A program made the position numbers and the translations under genes. From positions 1 through 55,535 of the forward strand of contig SVSI01000014.1 in the NCBI GenBank assembly GCA_015064385.1: DNA of 55,535 nucleotides, read 5' to 3'. A model generated the notes under the pieces. That model ran no database searches. It was not told where the DNA came from and saw nothing but the letters and a program-made list of their open reading frames with translations. The stretch comes from Oscillospiraceae bacterium (GTDB lineage: Bacteria; Bacillota; Clostridia; Oscillospirales; CAG-272). Positions 7,377 through 17,300 of this stretch are shown piece by piece; within the stretch, counting starts at the first letter, position 1; every line of letters starts with the position of its first letter.

Positions 7377-9617
7377 ATGGCACTTCTTACGCTTAAAGAC
7401 GTCGGAAAAATATACGTCTCCGACGGAAACGTATCGGTCGGAATACGCGGGGTAAACCTCTCGTTCGACCGCGGTGAGTTCGTTGCCGTAACGGGTAAGT
7501 CGGGATCGGGTAAATCGACGCTTCTTAACGTTATCAGCGGAATGGACTCTTACGAGGAGGGAGAGCTTTACATTGAAGGTCAGCCCACCTCGCACTATAT
7601 GCAGTATGATTGGGAGCAGTACAGAAAAGAGTACATATCCTTCATATTTCAGGACTACAACATAATCGAGAGCTTTACCGTTCTTCAGAACGTAGAGCTG
7701 TCCCTTATGCACATAAGCGATAAAAAGGAGCGCAGAAAAAGAGCGCTCGAGCTGCTTGACAGAGTTGGAATGACCTCTCATATAAAGCACAAGGGAAGTA
7801 AGCTCTCGGGCGGACAGAAGCAGAGAACGGTAATCGCCCGTGCGCTTGCAAAGGATAGCCCCATTATCCTTGCCGACGAGCCGACGGGAAACCTTGACAG
7901 CGCAACCTCAAAGGAAATAATCGAGCTGCTCAGAGAGGTATCAAAGGATAAGCTCCTTATCGTGGTAACTCACAATTTCGAGCAGGTCGAACAATGTGCT
8001 ACCAGACACATAAGAGTTTTTGACGGTGCCATTGAATCGGATCACGTTATCTCACACGTCGAAGCGGTGAAAGAAACTGCTTCTCAGGAAAAGCTCTCGA
8101 AGTCCGAAAAGCGTCGCGGCTCGGGAGATATAAGAAACGGAATCGCGCTCGGACGCGCCATTTTCGGCGCAACGCCCAAGCTGTCATTCTTCTTTTGTAT
8201 GCTTATGATAATCGGCGCTCTCGGAATTTTTCTTGTGACGTCACTTTGTGCTTCGGCATCCGAGATATTTGAAAAGAGCTATATGTTTGAGCGTATAGAC
8301 GGGCGCGTTATTATAACCACGCGAGACGGAAGCGTTATCTCAAGCGAGGATGCAAAAAAGCTTGCGGACGATTTCGGAGCGGATAGCTATCTGCGTTACG
8401 ACGTTCTTCTCGACGAGGAGTATGCAAACCGAGCAAAAATATCGCTTGGCGGCGGAAGGTACGACTTTATTGATATTCGCTGTACTTATAACGAGGATTT
8501 CGGCGACGATATTATCGGCAGATATCCTAAAAAAGACGGCGAGGTATTCCTCTACCTGCCCATTTCACAGCAGGATAATTTCGGAAAAGACGCTATTGAG
8601 ACAGATAAGATACAGCTCAACAACGTTGAGGTCGAGGTTGTCGGAATCAAGTATTTTTACGACAATAATCTGGACGCAAAGTGCCTTCTTACCGAAAAGG
8701 GCTTTGATACCATAACGGCAATGTATTATCTGTGTGTGAGAAGCTATCCGAATATTACGCTTTACGGAAACTCGGACAAAAACATGGGAAACAGAAATAT
8801 GATCCTTTCGTCCTACGATCTTGAGGATTCTAAAATATTTATTCCCGATATTTCCAAAAACAACGGAGTTTCGTCTGTCAGCATAGATGCAAGCTATCAA
8901 AAATACGATTACTACGGATCGATAGATCATTCAAATGACGTCTTTTCCGTTCAGAAGATCTTTGGAGAAGAGTATTTCTCAGACGGAAAATTAAAGATCA
9001 ACACCTACGGCGAGCCCTCTTCAAGCATTATCGTAATGAGCCCCGACCTTGTCCGCGAGATTGCGTTTGAGGTGCTTGAGAAATCTTACAGACAGATGTC
9101 TCTCTTCTACGAAAACAACGAAGAGGCGAGCGAGGCGGCAAAGAAGCTTTACGACGCGGGATATATAGCCGTAACATCGGAGGCGACCTACGAGCCCGAC
9201 GCTTTTGAGATCATAGTAGGACTGATATCGGGTATTATGATGGCGTTTCTTTGGGTGATGGCGATAATCTTCCTTGCATTCTTTATAGGACTTTGCTCGA
9301 GCCGTACGCTCGGCGCGTTCAAGGGAGATATGGCTATTATGCGTTCGATGGGAATTCCGGTAAGATCCATTAAGGTGGGAATGTACGTTCGTATGCTTAT
9401 GGCACTCATTCCTGCGTATATATGCGTTTGCGCGGCGGCGTATCTCATATTCACGAGCCCGTCGGCTAACGAGCATTTCGTGTATCTGTACGCTTGGCAT
9501 TACGCCGTTATTTTCGTCGGAATGCTCCTTCTCACCGTAAGGATCACGCGCAAGCAGGTAAAGAAGCTCTTTGATACGAGTGTTAAGAAATCTCTGAAGG
9601 GAGGCGCTGCGGAATGA
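7377..9617 (+). CDS. ABC transporter, ATPase fused to FtsX-type permease (first of pair)
   Basis: The 746-residue protein has an N-terminal ABC ATPase of the LolD/MacB type (about residues 1-225): Walker A GKSGSGKST (40-48), signature LSGGQKQR (about 143), Walker [13 protein letters not shown] (about 162) and H-loop VVTHN (about 196). A first membrane helix (about 268-290), an extracytoplasmic domain of some 320 residues and a three-helix FtsX domain (about 615-730) follow. This is the MacB topology, used for mechanotransmission or export across the envelope rather than classical import. The start is ATG 7377 with AAAGGAAAG before it. Its stop overlaps the start of the next gene by four bases, so the two products are probably made together and form a heterodimer. 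Confidence 0.88.
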   Translation: MALLTLKDVGKIYVSDGNVSVGIRGVNLSFDRGEFVAVTGKSGSGKSTLLNVISGMDSYEEGELYIEGQPTSHYMQYDWEQYRKEYISFIFQDYNIIESFTVLQNVELSLMHISDKKERRKRALELLDRVGMTSHIKHKGSKLSGGQKQRTVIARALAKDSPIILADEPTGNLDSATSKEIIELLREVSKDKLLIVVTHNFEQVEQCATRHIRVFDGAIESDHVISHVEAVKETASQEKLSKSEKRRGSGDIRNGIALGRAIFGATPKLSFFFCMLMIIGALGIFLVTSLCASASEIFEKSYMFERIDGRVIITTRDGSVISSEDAKKLADDFGADSYLRYDVLLDEEYANRAKISLGGGRYDFIDIRCTYNEDFGDDIIGRYPKKDGEVFLYLPISQQDNFGKDAIETDKIQLNNVEVEVVGIKYFYDNNLDAKCLLTEKGFDTITAMYYLCVRSYPNITLYGNSDKNMGNRNMILSSYDLEDSKIFIPDISKNNGVSSVSIDASYQKYDYYGSIDHSNDVFSVQKIFGEEYFSDGKLKINTYGEPSSSIIVMSPDLVREIAFEVLEKSYRQMSLFYENNEEASEAAKKLYDAGYIAVTSEATYEPDAFEIIVGLISGIMMAFLWVMAIIFLAFFIGLCSSRTLGAFKGDMAIMRSMGIPVRSIKVGMYVRMLMALIPAYICVCAAAYLIFTSPSANEHFVYLYAWHYAVIFVGMLLLTVRITRKQVKKLFDTSVKKSLKGGAAE

Positions 9618-12604
9618 TCAGAATTAAAAATCTTAATAAGTTCTTCAACAAGGGCAGACAGAACGAGATACACGTTATAAACAACGTGGATCTTGAGTTC
9701 CCCGACAGCGGAATGGTTGCCGTTTTCGGTAAGAGCGGATGCGGAAAGACCACCCTTCTTAACGTAATAGGAGGTCTTGACTCCTTTGCAAACGGCAGTA
9801 TTGAAATAGACGGAAAAAGTATCCGTAAGGACACGGACGCTACCCGAAACGAGTACGTCGGATATATCTTCCAGAACTATAATCTCCATAAGACCGAGAC
9901 CTGCTTTGATAACGTCGCGGCGGCACTCCGTCTTTGCGGAATGACCGACAAAAAGCTTATCGAGGAGAGAGTAAACGCCGCTCTTGCAAACGTCGGAATG
10001 GAAAAGTACGCACAGCGTACTCCCGATACACTTTCGGGTGGACAGCAGCAGAGAATAGCTATTGCGCGTGCAATAGTAAAAAATCCGCGAATAATCCTTG
10101 CCGACGAGCCGACGGGTAACCTTGACGAGGCGAACACGGTTATGATAATGGATCTTTTGCGCCAGATAGCAAAGGATCATCTCGTTATTCTCGTTACCCA
10201 CGAGGTAAATCTCGTTGATTATTACTGCGATCTCGTTATCGAGCTGAAGGACGGACGCGTTGAAAAGATCAGAACCAACAACGCGGCGGGCGGATACTCG
10301 ACCAAGGACAAAAACACCCTCTATCTCGGAGAGCTTGAAAAGACAGAAATAAGCGGCAAGGGCGCGCTGGTCGAATACTACGGAGAAGCTCCCGAGGAGC
10401 CGATAAAGCTTAAGGTCGTAAGCAGCGGCGGTAAGCTTTATATAAAAGTGGACACTCCCAGAGTACAGATAATAGACGAGTACAGTGAGATAAAGCTTCG
10501 CGATGGAGTATATGAGGAAAAGAGGGCAAAGGGCGAGGGCTCCGCACACGTTGATATGTCAAAGCTTCCTGCCTTCAAGGGAAGCAGATTCGGACGTCTT
10601 TTCACCTTTATTTCCTCGTTAAAGAGCGGATATAAGGCAAACTTCAGACAGGGCAAGTTCGGCAAAAAGCTGCTTCGCGGATGTATGTGTATGTTCGCGG
10701 CGGTGATAGTACTTATGACCGCTCTTTTCGGAACGGCGTTTAAGACTCTGCAGGACGTTCAGGGCTCGTATAATCACAACGTTTTCTATCTTTACACTCC
10801 CGACGCGAAAACCTCCGAGGCGATACACGCCGCACTCGGCAAGGATGAGAGTGCAATAGATTTTCTGTGTCTTGATTACGAGTTTTCCCCGCAGGGTGAC
10901 AAAGAGATAGGTTTCTCACTTAACTATTTCGAGACCTTTAACCTTGGCCCCTACGATCAGGGTATAACGGCAAACGCGGTCTATCTCGGTATGTCGCTTG
11001 CCGACGGCCTTGAGCTCGTAGCCGGTAAAAACGACGACCTTTCAAACGAGGAGATACCCATAACCACCGCAGTAGCGGATAAGCTGATTGAAAACTCCTC
11101 GGTCGGATTTATCAGCACGTATAATGACCTTATCGGTCTTTCAACGCCGTCTTTTTATTACCGCGAAAGCAGTATGAGAGTTGCCGGTGTAGTCGAGTCG
11201 AGCGAAAGCGCGGTTTACGTCAGCGATATGGCTCTTGCAAGCCGTGTAATGATCGCTTCGGGAGCGAGCATAATGCTTGACAGCGAGATCGATGACGAAA
11301 TGAAGGTCGAAAACGGCGAGACCGTTCTCCTCATACGCAGCTACGATAAGGAATCCGATCTCCCCGAGATCGGTGCCAAGGTCAAGATAAACGGCAAGAC
11401 GTTTGAGGTCTCCGATCTTATGGTCTATTATTACGACTACGATATGTGGCTTGAGGGCAACGGCATCAAAAAGCTTGACGAAAGAGAATATTTTATAGAA
11501 AAGTTCGTTGAGGAGTATCCCGAGTACACCAAGGAGTACGTCGAATCGCATTGGGTTGAAGAATACAATAATTTCAAAAACGAATATTACTACGAGTACT
11601 ACGATTACAAATATGATAAGCTCGACGAGTTTCTTAAGCACAGACACGTAATAAGTCCCGACATGGATACGTGGCTCTATTTCGAGAAGGGAGTAGAGAA
11701 TATCAAATACATATATGCGTCCGAGGAATACTACAAGGCGATCGTTTATAAAAAGCTTCGCGGACAGTATCCGACGTATGATCAGATGTGGGGAAATAAC
11801 GACAAAAACGCGCTCTATGAAACTCTGCCGAACGTGTATGAGGATACCGAAGAAGCAAGAAGAATGTACGAGGACGAGTTTTATCGAAGCAACGGCGGCG
11901 GATATATGTTCCAGTACGGAAACTCCTTTATCATAAACGAAAAGGACTATATCGAGGTGGCAAGCAGGATAGGAATGACCGATGATATAAACTTCAGAGG
12001 TCAGGATGAAGGTGTTGAAATGGGCCCCGTATATTACGCGGGATACGCTCCGACAGCTTATACGGTGATCCACTCGAAGGATCCCGAAAAAACGCATGCA
12101 TTTCTTAAGGAAAACTTTTCCTATCTCGATACAGAAAGCGAATATATGCCCGAGATCCTTGCTCCGAGCGATATATTTGAAAATAACGTCAGAAACGTCA
12201 AGAGTCAGATGATAGGCGAGTTTATCACGATGGGAATAATGATTGCGGTAATGAGTCTGTGTATGTATTTCATAATGCGCTCCTCGCTTATGAGCAGAAT
12301 AAAGGAAATAGGTATCTATCGCGCGATCGGCGTTTCAAAGAAGAATCTTGCGTTCAAATTCCTCGTTGAGTCGCTCGTTCTTACCTCGCTCACCGTTGTT
12401 ATCGGATATATAATAACGAGCATCTTTATAAACGTTTCGCTCGGACTCTCCACGATGGTAGAGAAAATATTCTACTACCCCACGTGGCTTGCGGGAGCGG
12501 TACTCGTAATACTGCTTCTCATTTGTACTGTTTGCGGATGTCTGCCGATATCCTCACTCCTGCGTAAAACTCCGAGCGAGATCATCGCAAAGTACGATAT
12601 TTAA
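9614..12604 (+). CDS. ABC transporter, ATPase fused to FtsX-type permease with very large outer domain
   Basis: The 996-residue protein has an ABC ATPase (Walker [10 protein letters not shown] from about 39, LSGGQQQR near 140, [21 protein letters not shown]), a beta-rich stretch (about 225-310), a first membrane helix (about 353-375), an extracytoplasmic region of nearly 490 residues and a C-terminal FtsX domain (about 866-990, including [20 protein letters not shown]). The outer region is unusually large and contains a Tyr/Glu-rich, probably helical segment (about 632-690, with [17 protein letters not shown]). It starts in the ATGA overlap with the preceding gene and is followed by a terminator, so the operon has just two genes. 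Substrate or partner is unknown; peptide export or envelope stress functions are the usual roles of the family. Confidence 0.88.
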   Translation: MIRIKNLNKFFNKGRQNEIHVINNVDLEFPDSGMVAVFGKSGCGKTTLLNVIGGLDSFANGSIEIDGKSIRKDTDATRNEYVGYIFQNYNLHKTETCFDNVAAALRLCGMTDKKLIEERVNAALANVGMEKYAQRTPDTLSGGQQQRIAIARAIVKNPRIILADEPTGNLDEANTVMIMDLLRQIAKDHLVILVTHEVNLVDYYCDLVIELKDGRVEKIRTNNAAGGYSTKDKNTLYLGELEKTEISGKGALVEYYGEAPEEPIKLKVVSSGGKLYIKVDTPRVQIIDEYSEIKLRDGVYEEKRAKGEGSAHVDMSKLPAFKGSRFGRLFTFISSLKSGYKANFRQGKFGKKLLRGCMCMFAAVIVLMTALFGTAFKTLQDVQGSYNHNVFYLYTPDAKTSEAIHAALGKDESAIDFLCLDYEFSPQGDKEIGFSLNYFETFNLGPYDQGITANAVYLGMSLADGLELVAGKNDDLSNEEIPITTAVADKLIENSSVGFISTYNDLIGLSTPSFYYRESSMRVAGVVESSESAVYVSDMALASRVMIASGASIMLDSEIDDEMKVENGETVLLIRSYDKESDLPEIGAKVKINGKTFEVSDLMVYYYDYDMWLEGNGIKKLDEREYFIEKFVEEYPEYTKEYVESHWVEEYNNFKNEYYYEYYDYKYDKLDEFLKHRHVISPDMDTWLYFEKGVENIKYIYASEEYYKAIVYKKLRGQYPTYDQMWGNNDKNALYETLPNVYEDTEEARRMYEDEFYRSNGGGYMFQYGNSFIINEKDYIEVASRIGMTDDINFRGQDEGVEMGPVYYAGYAPTAYTVIHSKDPEKTHAFLKENFSYLDTESEYMPEILAPSDIFENNVRNVKSQMIGEFITMGIMIAVMSLCMYFIMRSSLMSRIKEIGIYRAIGVSKKNLAFKFLVESLVLTSLTVVIGYIITSIFINVSLGLSTMVEKIFYYPTWLAGAVLVILLLICTVCGCLPISSLLRKTPSEIIAKYDI

Positions 12605-12610
12605 GAATAA

Positions 12611-12647
12611 AACAAAAAAATTCCGACGAAAGTCGGAATTTTTTGTT
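12611..12647. terminator. Bidirectional terminator between the ABC operon and the lipoprotein gene
   Basis: AAAAAATTCCGAC/GTCGGAATTTTTT forms a 13 bp stem with a GAAA loop. Confidence 0.92.
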
Positions 12648-12662
12648 TGTGTTTGTTTAAGT

Positions 12663-13337
12663 TTACCACTTAAGATCGGGAAAATATTTGTTTATAATTT
12701 CGTATATTACACCCGACTCGTCATACGCGCGCCTAGTGTCTTTAAGCACAAATCCGGTGGGATGGAGCGCGTATTCGTTGTCAAGAGCGAGTATGTAGAG
12801 CACGGGTACGCAGTTGCAAGCCATGTCCACGTCGGTCCATTCGAGGTTGGAAAGTGCGGAAATTAACTGCTCGGCTTCTTCGTCTTCAAGAATTATCGGC
12901 TCCGGCTCTTCGACGGTGTTTGCGACGATCGTTACCATCGGGATATCCCACTCGTCGGTCAAGCTTGAGGAAAAGTACTTTTGTACGATTTCCTCTATCA
13001 CAAAGTAACCGTCGGAGGTGCTTTTTACGCCTTGCTCTATGTGATCGTCTTTGAAGCTGTACATTGTTTCTCCTACAAAAATGACGCAAAGGGGCATGCA
13101 GTCACAGGGACCGGTGTCTTCCCATGCGGCAGATCGGAGCGCATCTCTGACGGTTTTTGCCTCGTCTTCGCCCAATACGACCTCGTCTCCATCACATACG
13201 ATCTTTACGGTTTCGTTTGCGATGGGTTGTCCGGAAGGATCGGAATCCGTTTGCCCGGTCGGACCTCTGTGGCAGCCGGTAAGCGTCAAAACGAGCACTA
13301 AAAGTAGGGCGCAAACTAAAGTTAACTGCTTTTTCAT
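12663..13337 (-). CDS. Lipoprotein made of two homologous halves
   Basis: The 224-residue product has a signal peptide with lipobox (LTLTGC, Cys about 22) and a short Gly/Asp/Pro linker. Two similar modules of about 85-90 residues follow. Each begins with a VxIV strand, continues through an acidic EDEExxxxxxALxxxxW helix, has a CxCxP motif (CDCMPLCVIF and CNCVPVLYIL), and ends in an IxEIIxKYF helix. The modules therefore look like an internal duplication, with the CxC pair as the most conserved element. No family was recognised. AGGAGG lies ten bases before the start. It is convergent with the ABC-FtsX operon and is followed on its own strand by the shared terminator. Confidence 0.8.
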   Translation of the reverse strand: MKKQLTLVCALLLVLVLTLTGCHRGPTGQTDSDPSGQPIANETVKIVCDGDEVVLGEDEAKTVRDALRSAAWEDTGPCDCMPLCVIFVGETMYSFKDDHIEQGVKSTSDGYFVIEEIVQKYFSSSLTDEWDIPMVTIVANTVEEPEPIILEDEEAEQLISALSNLEWTDVDMACNCVPVLYILALDNEYALHPTGFVLKDTRRAYDESGVIYEIINKYFPDLKW

Positions 13338-13400
13338 AGTGAACTGCCTCCTGATTTGAAATTTTGATCTGAAAGAAAGGAAGGTCGTGGGGTCAGGTGA

Positions 13401-15164
13401 TTATTCAAACAGCTCTTTTTCAAGCATATCAACGAGCTCGGAAAGTCGGTCAACGACAGCCATAAAGGTCTCTTTTTTGCTGAAATCTATACCCGCCTCG
13501 CGTGCTTGATCGATGGGGTATTTGCTTCCGCCCGATTTTAAGAGTCCGATATAGTTGTCAAACGCGCCCTCCTTGTTTTCTTTTACCGCGCGATAGAGCG
13601 CGAAGCTTGCCGCAAAGCTGGTGGCGTACTGATAAACGTAAAAGGGAGTATAGAAAAGGTGAGGGATATACGCCCAAATGTACTGCTTGACTTTTTCCTT
13701 TGAAATATCTATGCCGTAATACTTTTTATACAGCTTTATCATAAGGTTTGAGAGGACCACGTGGTCGATCGGCTCGTCATTTTCGACCATCTTGCTGACC
13801 TCGTACTCGTAGGTGGCAAACAGCGACTGACGGTAGAAGGTCGCGACTATCTCGTCTATCGCCTTCTGGAGGAGCATTATCCTTTCTTCCTTTGACGTGT
13901 TGCCCGACTTTATGAGGTGATCGAGAAGCATGTGCTCGTTAAAGGTAGAGGCGATCTCGGCAACGAATATCGTGTACTGCTGAAGCTTCGTCGGCTGTGA
14001 CTCGTGAGTGTATAGCGTGTGTATCGAATGTCCTGCCTCGTGTGCTACGGTGAATACGTCGTCAAGGGTGCTCGTGTGGTTAAGGAGAATAAAGGGATGC
14101 GCGTCGGCTACGCTCGAGGAGTATGCTCCGCTGCGTTTGCCGTCCTGCTCGTAAACGTCCACAAATCCCTCGCGAAGTGCTTCGCGCGCCTTGTCCCGGA
14201 AATCCGCGGGAGTGTTTTCAAGCGATGCGAAGAAGATGTCCCTTGCCTGCTCGTAGGAGTATTTTTTATCCGAGTGTGCAAGCTCGATAAATCTGTCGTA
14301 CGAGCGGTGCGCCTTAAGACCGAGATACTTTTTGCGTATCTTGTAGTATTTTTTTAGCGCCTTTGTGTTCTTGCCGGCAACCGCGATCAGCGTTTTGAAT
14401 ACACTTTCGGGAATGTTGTTATCAAAAAGGCGGGACGAGAGTATCGAAGAATAGTTTCTTGCCTTGACGTTCGCCTTTTCGCTGTTCATAACCAGAGAAT
14501 ATATCTCTGCGTAAGTGTTTTTGCAGTCGTCGTAAGATGAGAAGATCGCTTCAAATACCTTTTTTCTGTCGGACGCGCTCTTTGCGTCGGCAATAAGTGC
14601 TCTCCAGTTGCCCTGAGTTACGGTAACTTTTCCCGTGCTGAGCTTAACGGTCTTGTTCTTGCCGTCCGCTATTGAGAGCTTTGAATAAAGCTCGGATGCC
14701 GAATTGACCACGGGAGAGTAGTAGGAAAGCAGCTTTTCTTCGCTTTCCTTAAGGACGTGCTCGTTTCCTCTGAAGAGCTTTTCCATTATGAAGCGGTAGG
14801 ACTCAAATCTCGGATTTTCGTCTATAAAAGCAAAGACCTTATCCTTTCCGAGCGAGAGTATCTCGGGTGCCTCAAAGGAGGTCGCCTGCTCGAGATTTGC
14901 AAGCAGATTCATAACGCGAGCCACCGTTGCCGCGCTTTCGATATCTTTTTTATTCAGGTCGCTTTTCAGGTGAGAGTACTGATATACCTTAAAAAGCTTT
15001 TTTTCAAATTCCTCTGAAAGAGTAAAATATTCCGCGAGCTTTTCGCTGTCTGCAAGGGTACCCTTGTAGGCGCCGAGGCGGGGAATATATCCGGCAAGCG
15101 AGTCAAACTCGCTTCTGAATTCTTCTTCAGTTTTGTAAAAATAGGAAAGATCCCAGTTGTTCAT
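13401..15164 (-). CDS. pepF: Oligoendopeptidase F
   Basis: The 587-residue M3B-family zinc peptidase hydrolyses oligopeptides, usually in the cytoplasm. The zinc site HEAGH (His375-Glu376-His379) is intact and lies in the family context FTVAHEAGHSIHTLYTH, with a downstream Glu in the EIASTFNEHMLLDHL helix as the expected third ligand. Length and N-terminus (WDLSYFYKTEEEFRSEFDSL) match the family. AAGGAG precedes the ATG. A minus-strand promoter lies upstream at 15196-15224. It probably recycles peptides taken up or released during protein turnover. Confidence 0.95.
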   Translation of the reverse strand: MNNWDLSYFYKTEEEFRSEFDSLAGYIPRLGAYKGTLADSEKLAEYFTLSEEFEKKLFKVYQYSHLKSDLNKKDIESAATVARVMNLLANLEQATSFEAPEILSLGKDKVFAFIDENPRFESYRFIMEKLFRGNEHVLKESEEKLLSYYSPVVNSASELYSKLSIADGKNKTVKLSTGKVTVTQGNWRALIADAKSASDRKKVFEAIFSSYDDCKNTYAEIYSLVMNSEKANVKARNYSSILSSRLFDNNIPESVFKTLIAVAGKNTKALKKYYKIRKKYLGLKAHRSYDRFIELAHSDKKYSYEQARDIFFASLENTPADFRDKAREALREGFVDVYEQDGKRSGAYSSSVADAHPFILLNHTSTLDDVFTVAHEAGHSIHTLYTHESQPTKLQQYTIFVAEIASTFNEHMLLDHLIKSGNTSKEERIMLLQKAIDEIVATFYRQSLFATYEYEVSKMVENDEPIDHVVLSNLMIKLYKKYYGIDISKEKVKQYIWAYIPHLFYTPFYVYQYATSFAASFALYRAVKENKEGAFDNYIGLLKSGGSKYPIDQAREAGIDFSKKETFMAVVDRLSELVDMLEKELFE

Positions 15165-15195
15165 TCGTTTTCTCCTTAAAACATCTTATATATAA

Positions 15196-15224
15196 ATTAT
15201 ACACCAATTTTTATTGCTTGTCAA
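15196..15224 (-). promoter_or_regulatory. Sigma-A promoter for pepF
   Basis: On the minus strand, TTGACA, a 17 bp spacer and TATAAT lie about 32 bases before the pepF start. Confidence 0.88.
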
Positions 15225-15300
15225 TAAAGTTTTGCCGTGACTCGCCGCATATTATTCGGCCAAAGGGAATAATATGTGTGCTATTATCTCGTGTGTGCAA

Positions 15301-16240
15301 ACACACAAAAACGCGTTTGTTATTCTTTTCTGTTCATTTCTGTGCCGACAGAAACGAACCAAAGAGCGGCTGTTAGGGAGGGAGACCCTCCCTTCAGGAA
15401 ACACCCACCCCTTGCGGCAAAAGCGCTCCCAACGCGTGTCGCGCTTTGCCCGCCGCGAAAAAACGCGGCGAAACGGTCAGGCGCGGCGCGGATGGGCGCC
15501 TTTGATAGCTCCTGCGGATGTGGTGTGCAATTATCAAAATTTACGAAAATTGAAATTCACCGGTAGGGGTCGGCGCCTTCGACGACCCGCAATCCCCGAT
15601 AAATAAAATTCGAAGAAGGAGTCCGCACGAACACACGAAAACGCGTTTGTTATTCTTGTCGTTCATTTCTGTGCCGACAGAAACGAACCAAAGAGCGGCT
15701 GTTAGGGAGGGAGACCCTCCCTTCAGGAAACACCCACCCCTTTCGCAAAACGCTCCCAACGCGTGTAGCGCTTTGCCCGCCGCAGAAAATGCGGCGGCAA
15801 ACGGTCGGCGCGGCACGAATGGGCGCCTTTGGTAGCTCCTGCGGATGTGGTGTGCAATCATCAAAATTCAAAAGAATTTAATTTCACCGGTAGGGGTCGG
15901 CGCTTTCGACGACCCGCAATCCCCGATAAATAAAATTCGAAGAAGGAGTCCGCACGAACACACGAAAACGCGTTTGTTATTCTTTTCGTTCATTTCTGTG
16001 CCGACAGAAACGAACCAAAGAGCGGCTGTTAGGGAGGGAGACCCTCCCTTCAGGAAACACCCACCCCTTGCGGCAAAGCGCTCCCAACGCGTGTCGCGCT
16101 TTACCCGCCGCGAAAAAACGCGGCGAAACGGTCAGGCGCGGCGCGGATGGGCGCCTTTGATAGCTTCTACGGATGCGGTTTGCAATCATCAAAATGTACG
16201 AAAATTGGAATTTATATCGGTAGGGGTTGTCGCATTTCAA
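15301..16240. repeat. Three tandem copies of a ~330 bp GC-rich structured repeat
   Basis: The word ACGCGTTTGTTATTC recurs at 15311, 15641 and 15968, giving periods of 330 and 327 bp. The third copy degenerates near 16230. Each unit contains a series of conserved hairpins: an 11 bp stem around TTTCTGT-GCCG-ACAGAAA, then GGGAGGG-AGA-CCCTCCC, a CGCCGCG/CGCGGCG stem and a GGGTCG/CGACCC stem. Reading frames within the units are poor, low-complexity and shifted between copies, so I do not call genes. The units are far more GC-rich than the flanking intergenic DNA. They fill most of the 1.2 kb between pepF and the next gene. Confidence 0.9.
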
Positions 16241-16246
16241 GGGCAT

Positions 16247-16328
16247 AAAAACACCCACGGAAATCTCGTCCGTGGGTGAATTTTTTAATTTTGTGAAATC
16301 GTGTGATGTAAGAACGCGGCGGTCTTCG
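16247..16328. repeat. 82 bp direct repeat, left copy
   Basis: This copy is identical to 17301-17382 at 81 of 82 positions (T at 16293 against C at 17347). It contains a CACCCACGGA/TCCGTGGGTG terminator hairpin and, read on the minus strand, the last ~15 codons of the amino-acid ABC ATPase gene detached from the rest of that gene. Confidence 0.93.
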
Positions 16329-16366
16329 CCGAAGGATAGGCGCCTTAAAACAGACGGGGATGCCAA

Positions 16367-16642
16367 CTATTTATTATTCCTTAAGATTTTGTCGGGAAAT
16401 ACAGTTGCGTTAATTAAATCGGCGGGATCGATTTCCAAAGCGTCGGCGATATTGAAAAACACATCCAACGAGAAAGGACGAACCAAACCGGGCGCTTCGA
16501 TAGCGCTGATATGCGAACGGCTAACATTTGATTTCTCGGCAAGCTGCTCTTGCGACATACCGCGCATTTTGCGTAGTGCGGCGATGGCAATGCCCAGTTG
16601 AATAAATCTATCTCTATTCTTGAATTCTATTTCTTTGCTCAT
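16367..16642 (-). CDS. Xre-family HTH regulator of the mini-island
   Basis: The 91-residue protein has one HTH_3 domain, with the helix-turn-helix around QEQLAEKSNVSRSHISAIEAPG (about 31-52) and the usual following helices (FSLDVFFNIADALEIDPADLI). It differs clearly from the two short paralogues at 2.9 and 7.1 kb. It is divergent from the SLOG gene. The intergenic region carries a direct repeat that overlaps the SLOG promoter, so it may repress that gene (inference). Confidence 0.85.
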   Translation of the reverse strand: MSKEIEFKNRDRFIQLGIAIAALRKMRGMSQEQLAEKSNVSRSHISAIEAPGLVRPFSLDVFFNIADALEIDPADLINATVFPDKILRNNK

Positions 16643-16704
16643 CTTCGCTCACCAACCTCTCTATGTATAATTATACTTTTAACTAATTTGTTTTGCTGTA
16701 TTCA

Positions 16705-16744
16705 ATATAGAGCACTTGACTAATATATAGAGCAAAAGTATAAT
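16705..16744 (+). promoter_or_regulatory. SLOG-gene promoter overlapped by a direct repeat
   Basis: TTGACT (16716-16721), a 17 bp spacer and TATAAT (16739-16744) form the promoter. ATATAGAGCA occurs at 16705-16714 and 16725-16734, 20 bp apart, flanking the -35 box and lying in the spacer. Two sites on the same helix face would suit an Xre dimer pair. Confidence 0.75.
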
Positions 16745-16801
16745 AATAAGAGATGATGCGCAAAATATCGCGCATTGACTTTTTGAAAGGAGGATCGGAC
16801 T

Positions 16802-17275
16802 ATGCAAGAAAACACCTGCTGCTTTTTCGGTCACAGAACAATAAACGAGACTGAAGAGCTGCGAAAAAAAATTATTCAAGCCGTTGAAAAGCTTATTACG
16901 GAAGAAAACGTCGATGTCTTTTTGTTTGGCAGTAAAAGTCGATTTGACAGTCTGTGCCTCGAGCTTGTAACCGAGATAAAAGAAAAATACCCTCACATAA
17001 AACGGATCTACGTGAGGGCAGAGTTTCCCGTTATAAGTGATGAGTATAAGACCTATTTGCTGAAGTCGTACGAGGACACCTATTATCCGGAGCGGCTTGT
17101 AGGCGCAGGCCGGGCAATATATGTTGAGCGCAACCGCGAAATGATAGACGGTAGTCGCTTCTGTATCGTTTACTGCGACGGGGAAAATGAATATAAAACT
17201 CGCAAGAGCGGCACAAAAATCGCTATGGACTATGCACTGAAAAAGGGAAAGGAGATTATCTGCTTTCCCGGTTAA
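16802..17275 (+). CDS. SLOG-superfamily (DUF1273/YpsA-like) protein
   Basis: The 157-residue product resembles the short SLOG proteins common in Clostridia. It starts CCFFGHRTI (a beta-strand and GHR loop typical of DUF1273/YpsA-like folds), has VDVFLFGSKSRFDSLCLELV in the second strand-helix unit, and ends KSGTKIAMDYALKKGKEIICFP, the conserved C-terminal unit seen in the family. SLOG domains bind nucleotides or nucleotide-derived ligands, and some act in signalling or phage defence, but no specific role can be read here. It has a perfect AAAGGAGG site. With the divergent xre gene it makes up the whole cargo of the 82 bp-repeat unit. Confidence 0.8.
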   Translation: MQENTCCFFGHRTINETEELRKKIIQAVEKLITEENVDVFLFGSKSRFDSLCLELVTEIKEKYPHIKRIYVRAEFPVISDEYKTYLLKSYEDTYYPERLVGAGRAIYVERNREMIDGSRFCIVYCDGENEYKTRKSGTKIAMDYALKKGKEIICFPG

Positions 17276-17300
17276 AAGAGTACGAATTTTTATAAAAAAC

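Noticed and set aside
15274..16366. Several open frames of 60-145 codons on both strands within the 330 bp repeats
   Set aside because: They are low-complexity, Arg/Pro-rich, start without ribosome sites, and shift frame between copies. The conserved feature is the hairpin set, not a protein.
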